This document shows positions 21,528-32,446 of a stretch of DNA of 64,000 nt, in pieces (within the stretch, counting starts at the first letter, position 1; each line of letters starts with the position of its first letter). Location of the stretch: assembly GCA_964017235.1 (NCBI GenBank), contig OZ024939.1, positions 45,858,241-45,922,240 on the forward strand. The letters are read 5' to 3'. Position numbers and translations under genes: made by a program. The notes below the pieces were generated by a model. It ran no database searches, had not been told where the DNA came from, and saw only the letters and a list, made by a program, of their open reading frames with translations. This DNA comes from Sabellastarte sp. h YS-2021 (taxonomy: Eukaryota > Annelida > Polychaeta > Sabellida > Sabellidae).

Positions 21528-24500
21528 ATAATAATTAAGGAAATTGTAACGTTTGGAATAGTGGGATGTATGCCTGGCTCTCCCCATACCACGTCCTAAA
21601 ATGGACCACCTTAATTCATAGATTCTCCTTAAGGAGGCTCTCCTAGGTTCCTTAATTACTTGGCTCACTTACTACTACCTATGAGAATTCTCCTGAATAT
21701 TCATGACTGACTGCAGACGCTAATCAAGAAGATTCAGATATGCTAGGTTGTTGTGAAGACTGTTGCTGAATGAGTCAACATATTCACCCACAAGGGAAGT
21801 CTAACTAAAACATCCCTGGCAACCCTGGTGCAATCATGATGATTTTGCACCCGTAGGTGGTTAACTTTTTAATCACCTGAGGGATTAAGGCCACTGGACA
21901 AACAAATGCTATCCAGACTCTGTCTAAAGAAATGCATGTGTTTCCCAAGCCTAACTGTCTGGAGTTACATATATTGAAAGATTGTGATTCAGTTTTGATA
22001 AACACATATAACTTCCATTGGTTGAAGCCAGCGGTGGCAGATTTGATTGAAAAGTTGATGATTCAAAGGCCATTCGGTCTGGAACAAGGAATTTTCTGGA
22101 ACATCAAATTCCCTGGGATATGTTTTGACCGAATCTGAATCACCCTGGCATTCATCCAGGTAAGGCTTCTCTAGATAGTGCACACATCTCCTGAGACTAG
22201 ATGTCTCCCTGTTCTCTCAGATAGGCAACCACAGATGAAGTCCTTTGGAAATCAGGAGAATTGAATTACAATGTGATTTCCAACTGATTTTAAAACTGGA
22301 AACACAACTTTAAGCCCTAAAAAGTCATGTAGAGCCTTAATTCCACCCGATTCGTCATAACACTGGCTATCTGATGCTTCAAAAAACATTTCAACCCTAT
22401 AGAGAAACATCCCTAAAAAACGGAAGAACATGCTCCTTCTAAGAAAGTGGTGAACCCTTCTTCAAATTTCAAAGATTAATGCACCACTGATGAAACCCTT
22501 GAATACTTCTTACACAGGATCCAGGAATATCCAGAAACTGAAGATATCTGGATCTCTCCAGAGCATTTATAGATAACCTTTGGCTGACCTGATAAATCAA
22601 CAACCCAAAAGCATGGTCTTTTCTGTTGAATTCAACCTGGAAACTATTCCCTGGAGAAGAGAAATTATTTCATTTAAGTTGAAAACAGAAACCCTACATT
22701 GGTCAACTTTATTACCCCAAAGTAGAAAACTTGAGCTGGAAGTCAATGTGATTTCTATAATGCATGACCCAACCCAGGCTTCCGACAAGATGAACCAGCC
22801 ATGGGTATTCTCCTGGTCTCTTAACTATGTCGTCATTAATCAAATGAATATACACTGAAACTTGAAAATCCTCCACCAAAGCTATCAGTTTCATCTCTTT
22901 TTCAATCATGCCCCTACTGTAATAATTGGAAAGGAAAAGCAATGAATTGGTTTATATACTGGTGGACCATGATGCATTCTGTTAGAACCACCAGTCTCAC
23001 CTTGTCCAACCATAGCCAACATAGGGAAAGGCCGTGAACTGGTATTATCTATCACTCACATAGAAGCAAAGATACTATGAAAATTGGTACTGTATATGAA
23101 AGAACACCACCGCAAGGTACAGTGAATTCACCCGCTTGTTTACTGACAAAGAATTCCGAAAATTCTATCAGTTATCATATTAAGGTAAAGCAAAGGCTTG
23201 TATAGCTGAACTGAACTAGTAGTGGTTGCCACTGCTTCCTAGCTTGTCACAAGAAATAAACTGTAAAGCTGTAGCGATGTGACCATGGTGTTATCGCCCT
23301 TTTGTCGATCATTTCATAAACCGCTTTTTATCACACTATGGTTCTCTCGATTTTGATTTTGATTTATTAATTTATTTAAACCCCCCCTGTCCACAACTGT
23401 ACTGGGGACACAGGTAATCACTTCCATCTGCAACCCTCGCCTAAAGGTGTAAAGGTGTGGTTGAAATATCCACTTACTCTAATGCAGAGGACTTGTAACC
23501 TGCCAAACTGAACAAAGCTTCCTTAAAACAGGTACTCACTTCTCCTACCACCTATGGTTGAAACTGTACTTGAGACAATCTTGAGACCTGTCAAAACCTT
23601 AACACAGGAAGTCACCAACTCCTACCAAACCTGTCTCTACAGGCCTAGACAAGTAAGATTATCTTTCCCATCAGAAATTGAGGAGACACTTGTAGCTGTA
23701 TTGTAGGAGGAAGTATCATGATAAGGACAACAAATCTACTATGAGGCATGTTGCCCTCTTCCTAGATGTGCCAAGGAGTGTACTCCTTTTTAAAAGAATC
23801 CTTAATGACCTGAGGTTACTGGATAAAGTTCCTATGAACATCTGACAATGTGTCCACCAGGAACTTCATGAAAGTGAAGAATGCATTTCAGAGGCTTGTA
23901 GGAACACCTACAGAGAAAAGTTAAAGCAATCTTAGATCTAACCTCCCTGTTGAGGAACATCTTCCAAGACATTATGTAGTAGTGGTTAATTGAGGATTGC
24001 AAAAAACGAAATACCCTGCACACAGTCTATATGAAAACCATATGATTCTTGTTAACGCTTCTCCTTTATAGTGACTAAACTGTACCAAAGAATGTGACCC
24101 AGACTCATTTTGGTCTTTATAATCTCCTGAAATCTTGAGACCTCCTGAAGTCCTGAGGTCCGGTTAAACAATTTCATATGGGGCCCTCTTCTGAAAGAAA
24201 CCCAGAGAACATGTACCCTTGAATTATATAACTCTGACAATGGAGACAAGCACAGTAGTTTATCTACTGGTGCTGATGTCCAGCAGAAACTGTGTACATT
24301 CCAAAAATAAATGCTTTCCTACTGAGAAAGACCACAACTCCGGCCATTTGACAACCCGAGGCCTTCTAAGATGCCATGTAGTGTGCTTTATAATTATGAC
24401 ATTGGTGACGAACAAACCGGTGCCAGATCTGACAACCCGAATCTAGACCTTTTGGGAGGTTTAGAAACTCAATTGTACTAGGATGATGACATGCAGGTAT

Positions 24501-24982
24501 TTTCCTCGGTGAAAAGTTCCGACTGAACCTCACTGGAAGAATTAAATGGTGTAGCAGATCAATTCTGAATTCGGAACTTATCCACGATATAGCACCCAAG
24601 AAAAATGTCTACCCCCATAGGGGATTCCTTCCGGTCACCCATTCGACTGGGATTGACGTGGTGATATATTTGCTACCAATGCCTGGCTGTAAGAGCCCGA
24701 CGTGTGATAAGCTCTTGGATTACAATCGAAATGTCTCCATTCTTCAGGGTGCCTTCCTTCGTCGCCTAGCAACATGTAAACTGTCCCTGTTGGAGCTAGT
24801 AAGACTGCCAATAGTTTCAGTGTTTTCATTGTCCCAAATCCTCCATGTTGTGAAAGAAAATGCACATACATAAACAATTAGCTAGTCCAATTTCATGAAA
24901 AAACCTGCCTCTTTGAAGAAAGAACAAATTGAAGGCATTCTGAATTGAAGAATCGTCTTCATCCAACAACGAATCATCAATG
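21528..24982 (-). pseudogene. DIRS C copy 2, main segment
   Basis: Resumes with AATTAAGGAAATT, matching 54885-54900 in copy 3. CCCTGGCAACCCTGGTGCAA matches the 54985-55005 region, and further blocks match the MT, RNase H and RT parts in order. The stretch 24420-24715 matches 57770-58060 with the 5' gag-side sequence. All frames are heavily broken. The hAT element interrupts it at 24991. Confidence 0.75.
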
Positions 24983-26462
24983 CCGCCAACCAGGGTTGGG
25001 GTCAAAGTACTTTGTACTTAAGTACATTTGTACTTAAGTACATTTTTCAAAGTACTAAACTGTACTTAAGTACATTTTTAAATTCCAGTACATGTACTTG
25101 AATTGTACTTAAGTACATTTTAAATTTGATGTACTTACAAGTACATTTAAGTCCTTTTTAAGTACTTTTAGTTTAAGTCAATTTTTACTAATTTTTCAAA
25201 AGTTTGTGTATTATATAATCATAACAACTGAATTGAGCTTTCTCCATATCTTTATTGATAAACATTAATTTAGATTAAATTTTTATAAAAGTTTCACTGA
25301 TATATCCGATTAATTTTGATAATAGTATTTCTTTAAAAAAAAGTTTAGTATAATTGATAATAATAATGAATCAAATTATTTAAGTTCCAATTCAACAAGC
25401 CAATCACATCTTAAAAAGAGGGACAATTGTTCCAAAATTGCATATTACTCCCCTTCTTTAATCCTCTTATAACTGTCTGCTTTGAACTTGCCAGATCTCT
25501 GTTAATAATATCTACCCTGGTATGACTATTCTTTGTAAATTGCACCTGGGCATTTAACAGCTTTCAAGTGGTCCAAGTAAATTACAAGGACCAGATTAAT
25601 ACAGTCTCTGTGACGTAATTGCTCAGGAATGAGTTTTTTCAACGCATGAATAGATATCAGAAGGTTGTTGAAGTAGGCAAGACTGTTGATTACAGAAAAA
25701 GGGTTATTTCTCTCACTGACCATGATCTTGTCTGACCACTATAACTACTAAGATTCCTGCTATATATATATATATCTAATACTGAAGGGAGTGTCACAGC
25801 AAAGTGTAAACATTGTACTCAGGTTATAGCAGGCAGCACAAAAGTCACTTCAATTTCTGTCAAACATTTGAAGGTGAGGATTAGTTCATTGTTTACTTGT
25901 CACTTTTATTGAATAGCAATTTTGGGTGATAACATTGTATTCCAAAGAAAGACACCTATTTCTTAAAGGGAAATGTAATACACAGCAAGCTTTCAGCTTT
26001 GTCTCTAATACTTCAATTTACAAAGACTAGTTAACATAAAACTTATCATGTATAGTATTATTGTATTAGGTTATCTAATTTTCCATCATCACAACACTTA
26101 ATTAATTTCTAACTTAAAGTGACTTATAAGCCCAGTAGCAGGCTGGGTATTTTTTATATGTTGTATCTATTGTTTTGTGAAATATCGGTAGTCACTAAAA
26201 TAGAATAAACAATAATAGTGGGCCTTTTAATGTTATAAAAATAGCAATAAGTGGATAACAATCAATTAATGTATAATTGTAAATTTTGAACTGTCATTCA
26301 CGGATGAAAAGTACTTGTACTTAAGTACTATGAAAAGTACTTGTACTTAAGTACTTTAATGAAAAAGGACTTGTATTTGTACTTGTACTTGAAAATTAAC
26401 AAAATACTTGTACTTGTACTTAAGTACATTTTAATGTACTTGACCCCAACCCTGCCGCCAAC
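24983..26462 (+). mobile_element. hAT-type DNA transposon, internally deleted, with 8-bp target duplication
   Basis: Element 24991-26454 (1464 bp). Terminal inverted repeats begin CAGGGTTGGGGTCAA and the 8-bp duplication CCGCCAAC sits at 24983-24990 and 26455-26462. Eight-base duplications and CAGGG termini are hAT hallmarks. Both subterminal regions are dense in GTACTTAAGTAC motifs, likely transposase-binding sites. Only a BED-finger-like exon remains of coding sequence, so the copy is non-autonomous. Confidence 0.9.
25778..25872 (+). pseudogene. BED-type zinc finger exon remnant in the hAT element
   Basis: Reads TEGSVTAKCKHCTQVI, then SVKHLK, the C-x2-C ... H pattern of BED fingers that begin many hAT transposases. 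It ends AAG followed by GTGAGG, a plausible splice donor. The second metal-binding His after HLK would lie in the next exon. No catalytic DDE or dimerisation domain is recognisable in the element. Confidence 0.6.
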
Positions 26463-26609
26463 TTACAAATAGTGTTCATAATCCGCCATAAAATGGGTAT
26501 AAAAGCACTTTCCCTCTGTAGTTTCTAATTTTGTCCTGAGGAGACATTGTCAACACAGATGTCCCACCACAGAACTCAAATTCAGAGAAGAACTCAAAAA
26601 AACTTAATA
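26463..26609 (-). repeat. DIRS C copy 2, segment between hAT and SINE
   Basis: TCTGTAGTTTCTAATTTTGT and GGAGACATTGTCAACACAGA match 59357-59410 of copy 3 (TCTGTAGTTCCTTAATTCTG, AAGACATTGTCCAAACATA). Confidence 0.75.
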
Positions 26610-26826
26610 TTTATTTATTTATTTGGGGTTTTATGTCGCTTTCAACACTGTACAGGTCATATCACAACGGGTAGTTGGAAGGGCAGAGGAAACCAGTACA
26701 TATAGTTCGCTAGGGTTCTGTACTGTAAACTGCCGACCAATGGCAAGCAACTACCAGCTTTCCCACTTAAGGCCGTCACGGGGATCGAACCCCGGCCTCA
26801 GAGGTGGGAGGCGAGAGTTTTACCAC

Positions 26827-26857
<31 letters not shown>

Positions 26858-26863
26858 ATAAAA
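26600..26863 (-). mobile_element. tRNA-derived SINE, family 1, copy c, inserted in DIRS C copy 2
   Basis: Minus orientation: (ATTT)n tail at 26610, body, B box as GGATCGAACCCC (26786), and the head replaced by a C13 run followed by A20 at 26825-26857. The A box is degraded to GGTAAAACTC. AAAAACTTAATA and AAAAATTAATA flank it as an imperfect duplication. Copy 3 of DIRS C has the empty site (AAAACTTAATAAAAATCCGA). Confidence 0.8.
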
Positions 26864-27095
26864 ATCCGAAATGCAAATTACACATCCACATTCAAGGATG
26901 GCCAACAAAAAATAATGAAGATTGTTTATTGGCTTGGTCACATGATCACTAGGGGGACTTCCTAGTTCACACTCCCTCACTCCCTCTTAAGGTACCTTAA
27001 AACATTTCTCAACGTTGGCCAGTGAGTTGGATGGCACCAACATATAGCAATGGTCAGGAAATGATAAGTGTATTTTTTTCGCAATAAAATTATGG
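26864..27095 (-). repeat. DIRS C copy 2, right terminal region
   Basis: CAAGGATGGCCAACAAAAA, then CTCTTAAGGTACCTT, then CTCAACGTTGGCCA, ending TTTTTCGCAATAAAATTA. Matches 59480-59680 and 6995-7242. The final motif equals the right-end motif of DIRS A/B and E. Confidence 0.8.
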
Positions 27096-28353
27096 TTTAG
27101 ATGTTTTGAATATTACCATGCATACAGAAGTGGTAATACATTCAATGAATGCTTATGTGTGGTGTTGGGAGCAAAATCTGTGGCTCACTTGATGAAATAC
27201 CATCTGTTACAATGGGAAGTTATGAAAGTAAAATTCTTAATGAATTCTAATATGATTTTAACAGTGCTTAATTTGCATCAAAAGACAGACCCAAAGGTGC
27301 AACAAGATTTTAAAGGTCAAGGTCACTACGAAAAGGTCAAAGGTCAAATCAAGGTCACACCATGATGCTCCACACCTACAAACCCTTACCAATGTCCCTA
27401 CCAAGCATCAACTTCCTACACCTTATGGTTTCTGAGATACAGCCCGGACAAACTATTTCCCGCCGCCCGCCCGCCCATCCGGACACCATTGGTGAAAACA
27501 ATACCCCGACAGCCCTTAGGGGCTGTGGGGTAAAAAGGGTAAATAATATAGTTATTGAAAAAAGTTTCGCTGATGAGCTAAAATAATTTGTTAGGCAACT
27601 AGAAAACCATAAAAGTATTATGTCATCAGAGATTCAGGATATTTCTTGAATCTTTACTTATAATATGTGTCAAGTTTGAATAGAAATAATGTGAAAATGT
27701 TAAGTGAACTACATTAAATCTTTTTTTTTTTGCAATTGAAGATGACCAGAACACAATTAATATGGGGAATTAAAGGTCACCTGATACTTGGGATCTTCCT
27801 CAGATCACCCTTTAATTTTGTACCAATTTTGATAAGAAATTGTTTATAAGTTTTTGAGTACACAAGGAAATTTCTATGGCGGTGGTGGCATGATGGACCT
27901 GAATCCAGTTTTTACATATATGTCATGGTTGAAAGTCTAAAGTGGTTGAATTCCAAATTCTGCAGGTAAAAAGTCCAATTTCTAATGGTAGAATATCTAA
28001 TCTAGCATATTCCGATATTGCTCTGGAGTCAAATTGACAACTGGCAAAAAATCCAGTTGGCCTTGAAATTCTTACCAAGTTTCTACCATGACATACGTTT
28101 TATAATCACATAATATAATAATTACTTGAAAATGATTAGTCACTCTGTCCAAATATTAACTTGCCACATAAAGATACTGAAACATTAGATTTATTCACCA
28201 GGCCAGTCTATCTAGACTCTGTTTGAACATACATATATACTAAATTGCAGTATTGTAAAATGAAATTCTGATTTGAAGATAATAACCTCACTTACTCTAT
28301 ATACAGAGTTTTGTCTGAAGATTCTAAAATCCAAACTAGTCTCGAATCTTCTT
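27096..28353. other. Intergenic stretch with a hairpin-ended repeat fragment
   Basis: 27296-27535 has GGTCAAGGTCA-rich sequence, then a CpG-rich block (CGCCGCCCGCCCGCCC) and a hairpin at 27502-27532 (TACCCCGACAGCCC / GGGGCTGTGGGGTA), the same architecture as repeats D, G and H. The remaining 800 bp show no gene or recognisable element. Confidence 0.5.
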
Positions 28354-28400
28354 AAATTGAAAATTTTAATTACTTAAATGTAGCTTTTATAAGCTACAAG

Positions 28401-28547
28401 CTTACCATGTGGGACTTAATGCTGATCTCGGGTTGCCACACCCGGGGCCAACGTCTTAGAAAAAAAGATCGTTCTTGTTAGCCACCGGATATACTGGTAG
28501 TTGTCGTCACGTGATAACTTCTGACCAATCGTCCTACTTTCTCGTTG
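28401..28547. repeat. Left inverted terminal repeat of DIRS E
   Basis: 147 bp, perfectly complementary to 34587-34733. The outer extension 28354-28400 carries a stem-loop GTAGCTT-TTAT-AAGCTAC that is conserved, apart from its loop, in derivative F. Confidence 0.92.
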
Positions 28548-28606
28548 AAATTTTTTAAACCTACCCCTCAGCTGTAAACAGCGGGGAGGCAGGGTGGGAC
28601 TCTTCT

Positions 28607-28711
28607 AAGTCCCACATGGTAAGCTTGTAGCTTATAAAAGCTACATTTAAGTAATTAAAATTTTCAATTTTATTACGCTACAATAGCTTACCATGTGGGA
28701 CTTAATGCTGA
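28607..28711. repeat. Internal complementary region of DIRS E
   Basis: 28607 to about 28666 complements the left outer end (28354-28413). TTTTATTACGCTACAATAGC and what follows to 28711 complements the right outer end (34710-34752). It is a copy of the two termini joined head to head. Confidence 0.92.
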
Positions 28712-29099
28712 ATTCAACCGCCCGGTGGCGGGATTACAGCTGAGACTGGAAGGAATGTCATTTTTTCTAAGATTTTGAGTTAATATGTATAGAATAGTGC
28801 CAGAAATACCAGTCTGAGTCCCATTTACAGTGCCCCGATCCTGAAGGCCGGGCCTGTAACGAGCCAAAAACCTAAGTAAATGAGAGACAGTGCTAAAACT
28901 GTCTAGATGTTTTATTGAAGGACGGGAGTGCAGCAGTGCTCACTCCGGGGTCTAAGGGTCCAAAAGGGGCCCTTCACGTGTGACTGACCAACCCAGAAGT
29001 TGGGAATCTCATAAAATTTTTACAACCTGAATATGAGATTAATGACAACTAAATAAGTCCTTAATAGAAAATACTTGATAATTAAAGGATAAAATGACC

Positions 29100-30370
29100 T
29101 TACCCGTAACATCTTGAAGGTAGAGGAATACCTAGATCCTGGGAAAGACTCCTGAAGACTTGGTTGTAGCGGATGTGCCCCCCCCCCCCCCCCCCCCCCC
29201 TTTTTTCTTTCCGAGGACAACTGGTCTGAGGGGAAGGATCTAGGACTTGTTGTGCAGCCACTACGGGTCCCAGGTACAAATTGTTGTCGGTGTCCGACCA
29301 AGTAAGGTCTTTTAGGTAAAAATTTGTAAATGTGTTGTGAGCTTTCCAGTGACAGGCTTGCATGATTTGGTCCACCGATACCCCACCGTAAAAGGCCTTA
29401 GAGGCCGCGAAGGCCCGGATGTCATGCGCTTTGACTTGGACCAAGTCCAAGGCTTGTTGATCTGCTTGTTTGTAACAAAGTAAAATGGTTTGTTTCAACC
29501 ATGAAGAGAGTGTAGCGGGTCTGATGTCTGAGGTATGTCCTTTCTTAAAGGAGATGAAAAGGAGAGAACGAGACCCTCTCAGGTCTTTAGTTCGATCCAA
29601 ATAAAACCTCAGGGCCCGTACGGGACACAGGGTCCTGTCTTCTTTAAACTGTCTATCCACAATGGTAGTCAGAGCAGGGATAGTCACCGGAGACACACTT
29701 TGAGAACCTTCTCTTGCTAGTTGGTTTTTGGCTATGAAATCAGAAGAAAGGAACAAGGCAACCTTTTCCCATTGGCCTAAATTAGCTACTTTGTTAGCGA
29801 CCCAGGCATGGATTTCGCTGCGGCACTTGCCGGAGGCCAAGGCTAGCAAGAAAGCAGTTTTTAAAGTGAGATGTTTGAGGTCTGAATCTTTCATGGGCTC
29901 AAAAGGTGCTTTGGTGAGCTCGTTAAGGACAACAGAAAGGTTCCACTTGGGTAAGTTTCTGGAACTTTTAGGACGATCCCTGTGAAAACTGGAGAGTAAC
30001 CTATGAAGGTCTGCATTGTGTGCAATATGTTGGGCCGTTGGGCCCAAAGTGTCAACGATTGCAGTCCTGTAACCATCAATGGTCGAGGGGCGCCTGTTTA
30101 GGTCTTGGTACAGGTACATGAAGAAATCTGAGATTTGTTTCACAGATGGAGTGGAGAAATCCACCGAATTTTCTCTGCACCATTTTTCAAAAAGGGCCCA
30201 CTTTGACTTGTAGATGGTCCTTGTTGATGACCGCTGAGGGGCAGCAATTCTCTCTGCCACCTCCACAGAGAAGCCTTGTTCTTGGAGTTGTCCGCTCCTA
30301 GACACCAGGCGTGGAGGTTCAGGTGCTGGGGGTTGTTGTGGAACACCAGCTTGTGGGACTGTTTGAGTAG
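29100..30370 (-). CDS. DIRS E tyrosine recombinase
   Basis: The recombinase is the C-terminal part of a 1006-codon open frame (32120-29100). Catalytic boxes seen are Arg in GKCRSEIHAW (near 29820), H-x2-R in KAHDIRAFAASKAF (near 29425) and Tyr in NTFTNFYLKDLTW (near 29317). In DIRS elements it recombines a closed-circular cDNA into the genome. The frame continues through a G23 tract (C-run 29178-29200) encoding consecutive glycines and stops at 29100. It overlaps the 3' end of pol by about 200 bases in the gag frame, so translation probably needs a frameshift or internal start. The natural start is unclear. Confidence 0.85.
29178..29206 (-). repeat. Homopolymer G tract at the end of the recombinase frame
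   Basis: On the coding strand A6 is followed by G23. Copies A (C14 at 9855-9868) and B (C-run near 15958) have the same pyrimidine tract between the recombinase and the internal complementary region. Confidence 0.8.
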
Positions 30371-32446
30371 GGTTGTTGACACTGGGAGTTGCAGTGGGAT
30401 CTCTGTTGAGAGCTGCACTAGGTCCCAAAACCAGGGCATCCCTGGCCAGCCTGGGGCTATTACGATGATCAGGCACTGGCATTGCCTGATCTTTTGGATC
30501 ACCTTGTGAAGGAGAGCCGTAGGAGGGTACGCATATGCTGTGAGGTTGGTCCAGTTTATGTTCAGAGCATCTATGTCCCAGGCCTTTGGGTCTGGGATAG
30601 GAGACACGTATAGAGGGAGTTTGTGGTTCAGGTGAGTGGCAAACAAGTCTACATGAGGGGTGAACCACTTCTGGCAGATCTGTTTGAAGACCTGTGGGTG
30701 CAGAGACCATTCGGTTGACTGCACTTGGTTGGACCTGGATAGCAGGTCGGCCATCACATTCAGGCACCCTGGAATGTGCCTGGCTTTCAATGTTATGTGA
30801 TAGTGATGGCACCAGGTCATGATCTTCCACAGGAGAGCACACATCTCTGCCGAGTGTGTTCCTCCTTGTTTGTTGATGTAGGCTACCACTGTTGAGTTGT
30901 CCGTTGCGATCAACACTGTTTGATTCTGGCACTGGTCCTTGAAGTCTCGAAGGGCCAGGGAGACCGCCTTCAATTCTAGGACATTTATGTGAAGCCTTTT
31001 TTCCCGATCTGACCACAGACCCTTGGTAAAGTTTTGGTCTAAGTGAGCGCCCCAACCTTCGTTTGAGGCGTCGGTAAAGAGTTGGATACTGTGGTCTTTG
31101 GGATGAAGGTCTGCACCTTTCATCACCTTGGAGGGATTTTGCCACCAATCTAGGTGGGCTGCAATGGCTTCTGTCCAGGGAAGGAGGTTGTCCAGCGACT
31201 GAGGATATCTCCAGTGCTCCTTGAGATGAAACTGAAAGGGCCTCATGTGAAGGCGTCCCTCCGGGACCATTTTCTCCGTTGAGGCTAGCAACCCAATTAG
31301 AGACATCAAACATCTTGCAGTCAAAACACGTTTTGACTTGAGTCGTAGGATCAAATCCTGAAGTTTGAGCCATCTCTCTTGAGTGGGTTTTACAAGGGCT
31401 GAATCGAGGTGGTATTCGTAGCCCACGAACGAAAACACCTGTGTAGGTTTCAGTTCTGATTTTTCCTGATTTATTATCCATCCCAAGGACTGAGTCAGGT
31501 CTACTACTGCCTGAGTGTTCACTTGTGCTTCCTCCTGAGACTGGGACCTGATCAGCCAGTCGTCCAGGTATTGGTGAATTCTGAGTCCTCTTGAGAGGGC
31601 CATCAGTTTCACTTCCTTTACGATCATAGTAAAGACCTAGGGGGCTGTAGCTAGTCCGAACGGGAGGGAGGTGAATTGGAACACCTGAGCCTTGTAGCAA
31701 AACCTTAGGTATTTCCTTGAGCTTGGGTGGATGGGGATATGCAGGTAAGCGTCCGACAGATCTATCGACGATACCCACTCCCCTGGAATCAGGGAGGTCC
31801 TGATGGACTCTGGAGTTTCCATTTTGAACTTTTCTACGTGTAGAAAAGTGTTGAGCCTGCTTAAGTCTATGACTGGCCTCCACCTTTGGTGAGGCTTGGG
31901 TACTAGGAACAGGCGACTGTAAAACCCGAGAGATTTTACATTGTCTACCCTTTCGATAGCGTTCTTTGACAGGAGAGACTGGATACAAGTGGCCAAGGCT
32001 TGGTCTTTTGGTTGGGCCTTGTACTCTGACAGAATCAGAGGAAATCTGATCAAGTTTGGCTTTGAACGGAATGGCAGAACGTAGCCATTGGTGATAATGT
32101 TTAACACGTTTTGAGAACATTTGTTTGTGAGCCAGTCTCTCCTGAAAGAACGGAGGCGACCTCCTACTGGTGGACTGAGTGAGGCTTTTGAGGAGTCATT
32201 GGGGAGGGGGGTTTCCACGCCCCCTTCCTCTATTGTGGGGTCGAAAACGACCCCTGGAGCCTCTGAAGTTGGATTTTCCTCTTCCCGAAGGAAAGGACTG
32301 GTTACTGCTTTGAGAGGTATTGCCCCCATAGGGGCGTTTCCTGTAGGAGCCTCTTTTCCTGTGGGGACCACGAAAGGGCTTATTCTGGTAGGGTGCAAAA
32401 CCCTGAGAATCTTTTGAGGTGCCTTTTTTGAGAAGGAAGTCCTCAC
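30140..32446 (-). pseudogene. DIRS E RT / RNase H / Dam-like MT polyprotein, one in-frame stop
   Basis: RT: YSRLFLVPKPHQRWRPVIDL, motif A SSIDLSDAYLHIPI, motif B SLPFGLATAP, then TAG at 31637-31639, then VFTMIVKEVKL and motif C YLDDWLI. RNase H: LFTDASNEGWGAHL, ELKAVSLALRDF, ATDNSTVVAYINKQGG, RHIPGCLNVMADLLSR. MT-like: DLFATHLNHKLPLYVSPIPD, then AYAYPP, then IVIAPGWPGMPWFWDL, the segment regarded in the family as Dam-like. Apart from the single stop the frame is open for about 770 codons and overlaps gag by 250 bases at its 5' side. It could be a very young inactive copy, or the stop could be a sequencing or allelic difference. Confidence 0.85.

Noticed and set aside
30371..32120. N-terminal 590 codons of the 1006-codon frame as a separate protein
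   Set aside because: It overlaps the RT/RNase H frame, which has all catalytic motifs. Kept only as a finding on overlapping frames, not annotated as a gene.
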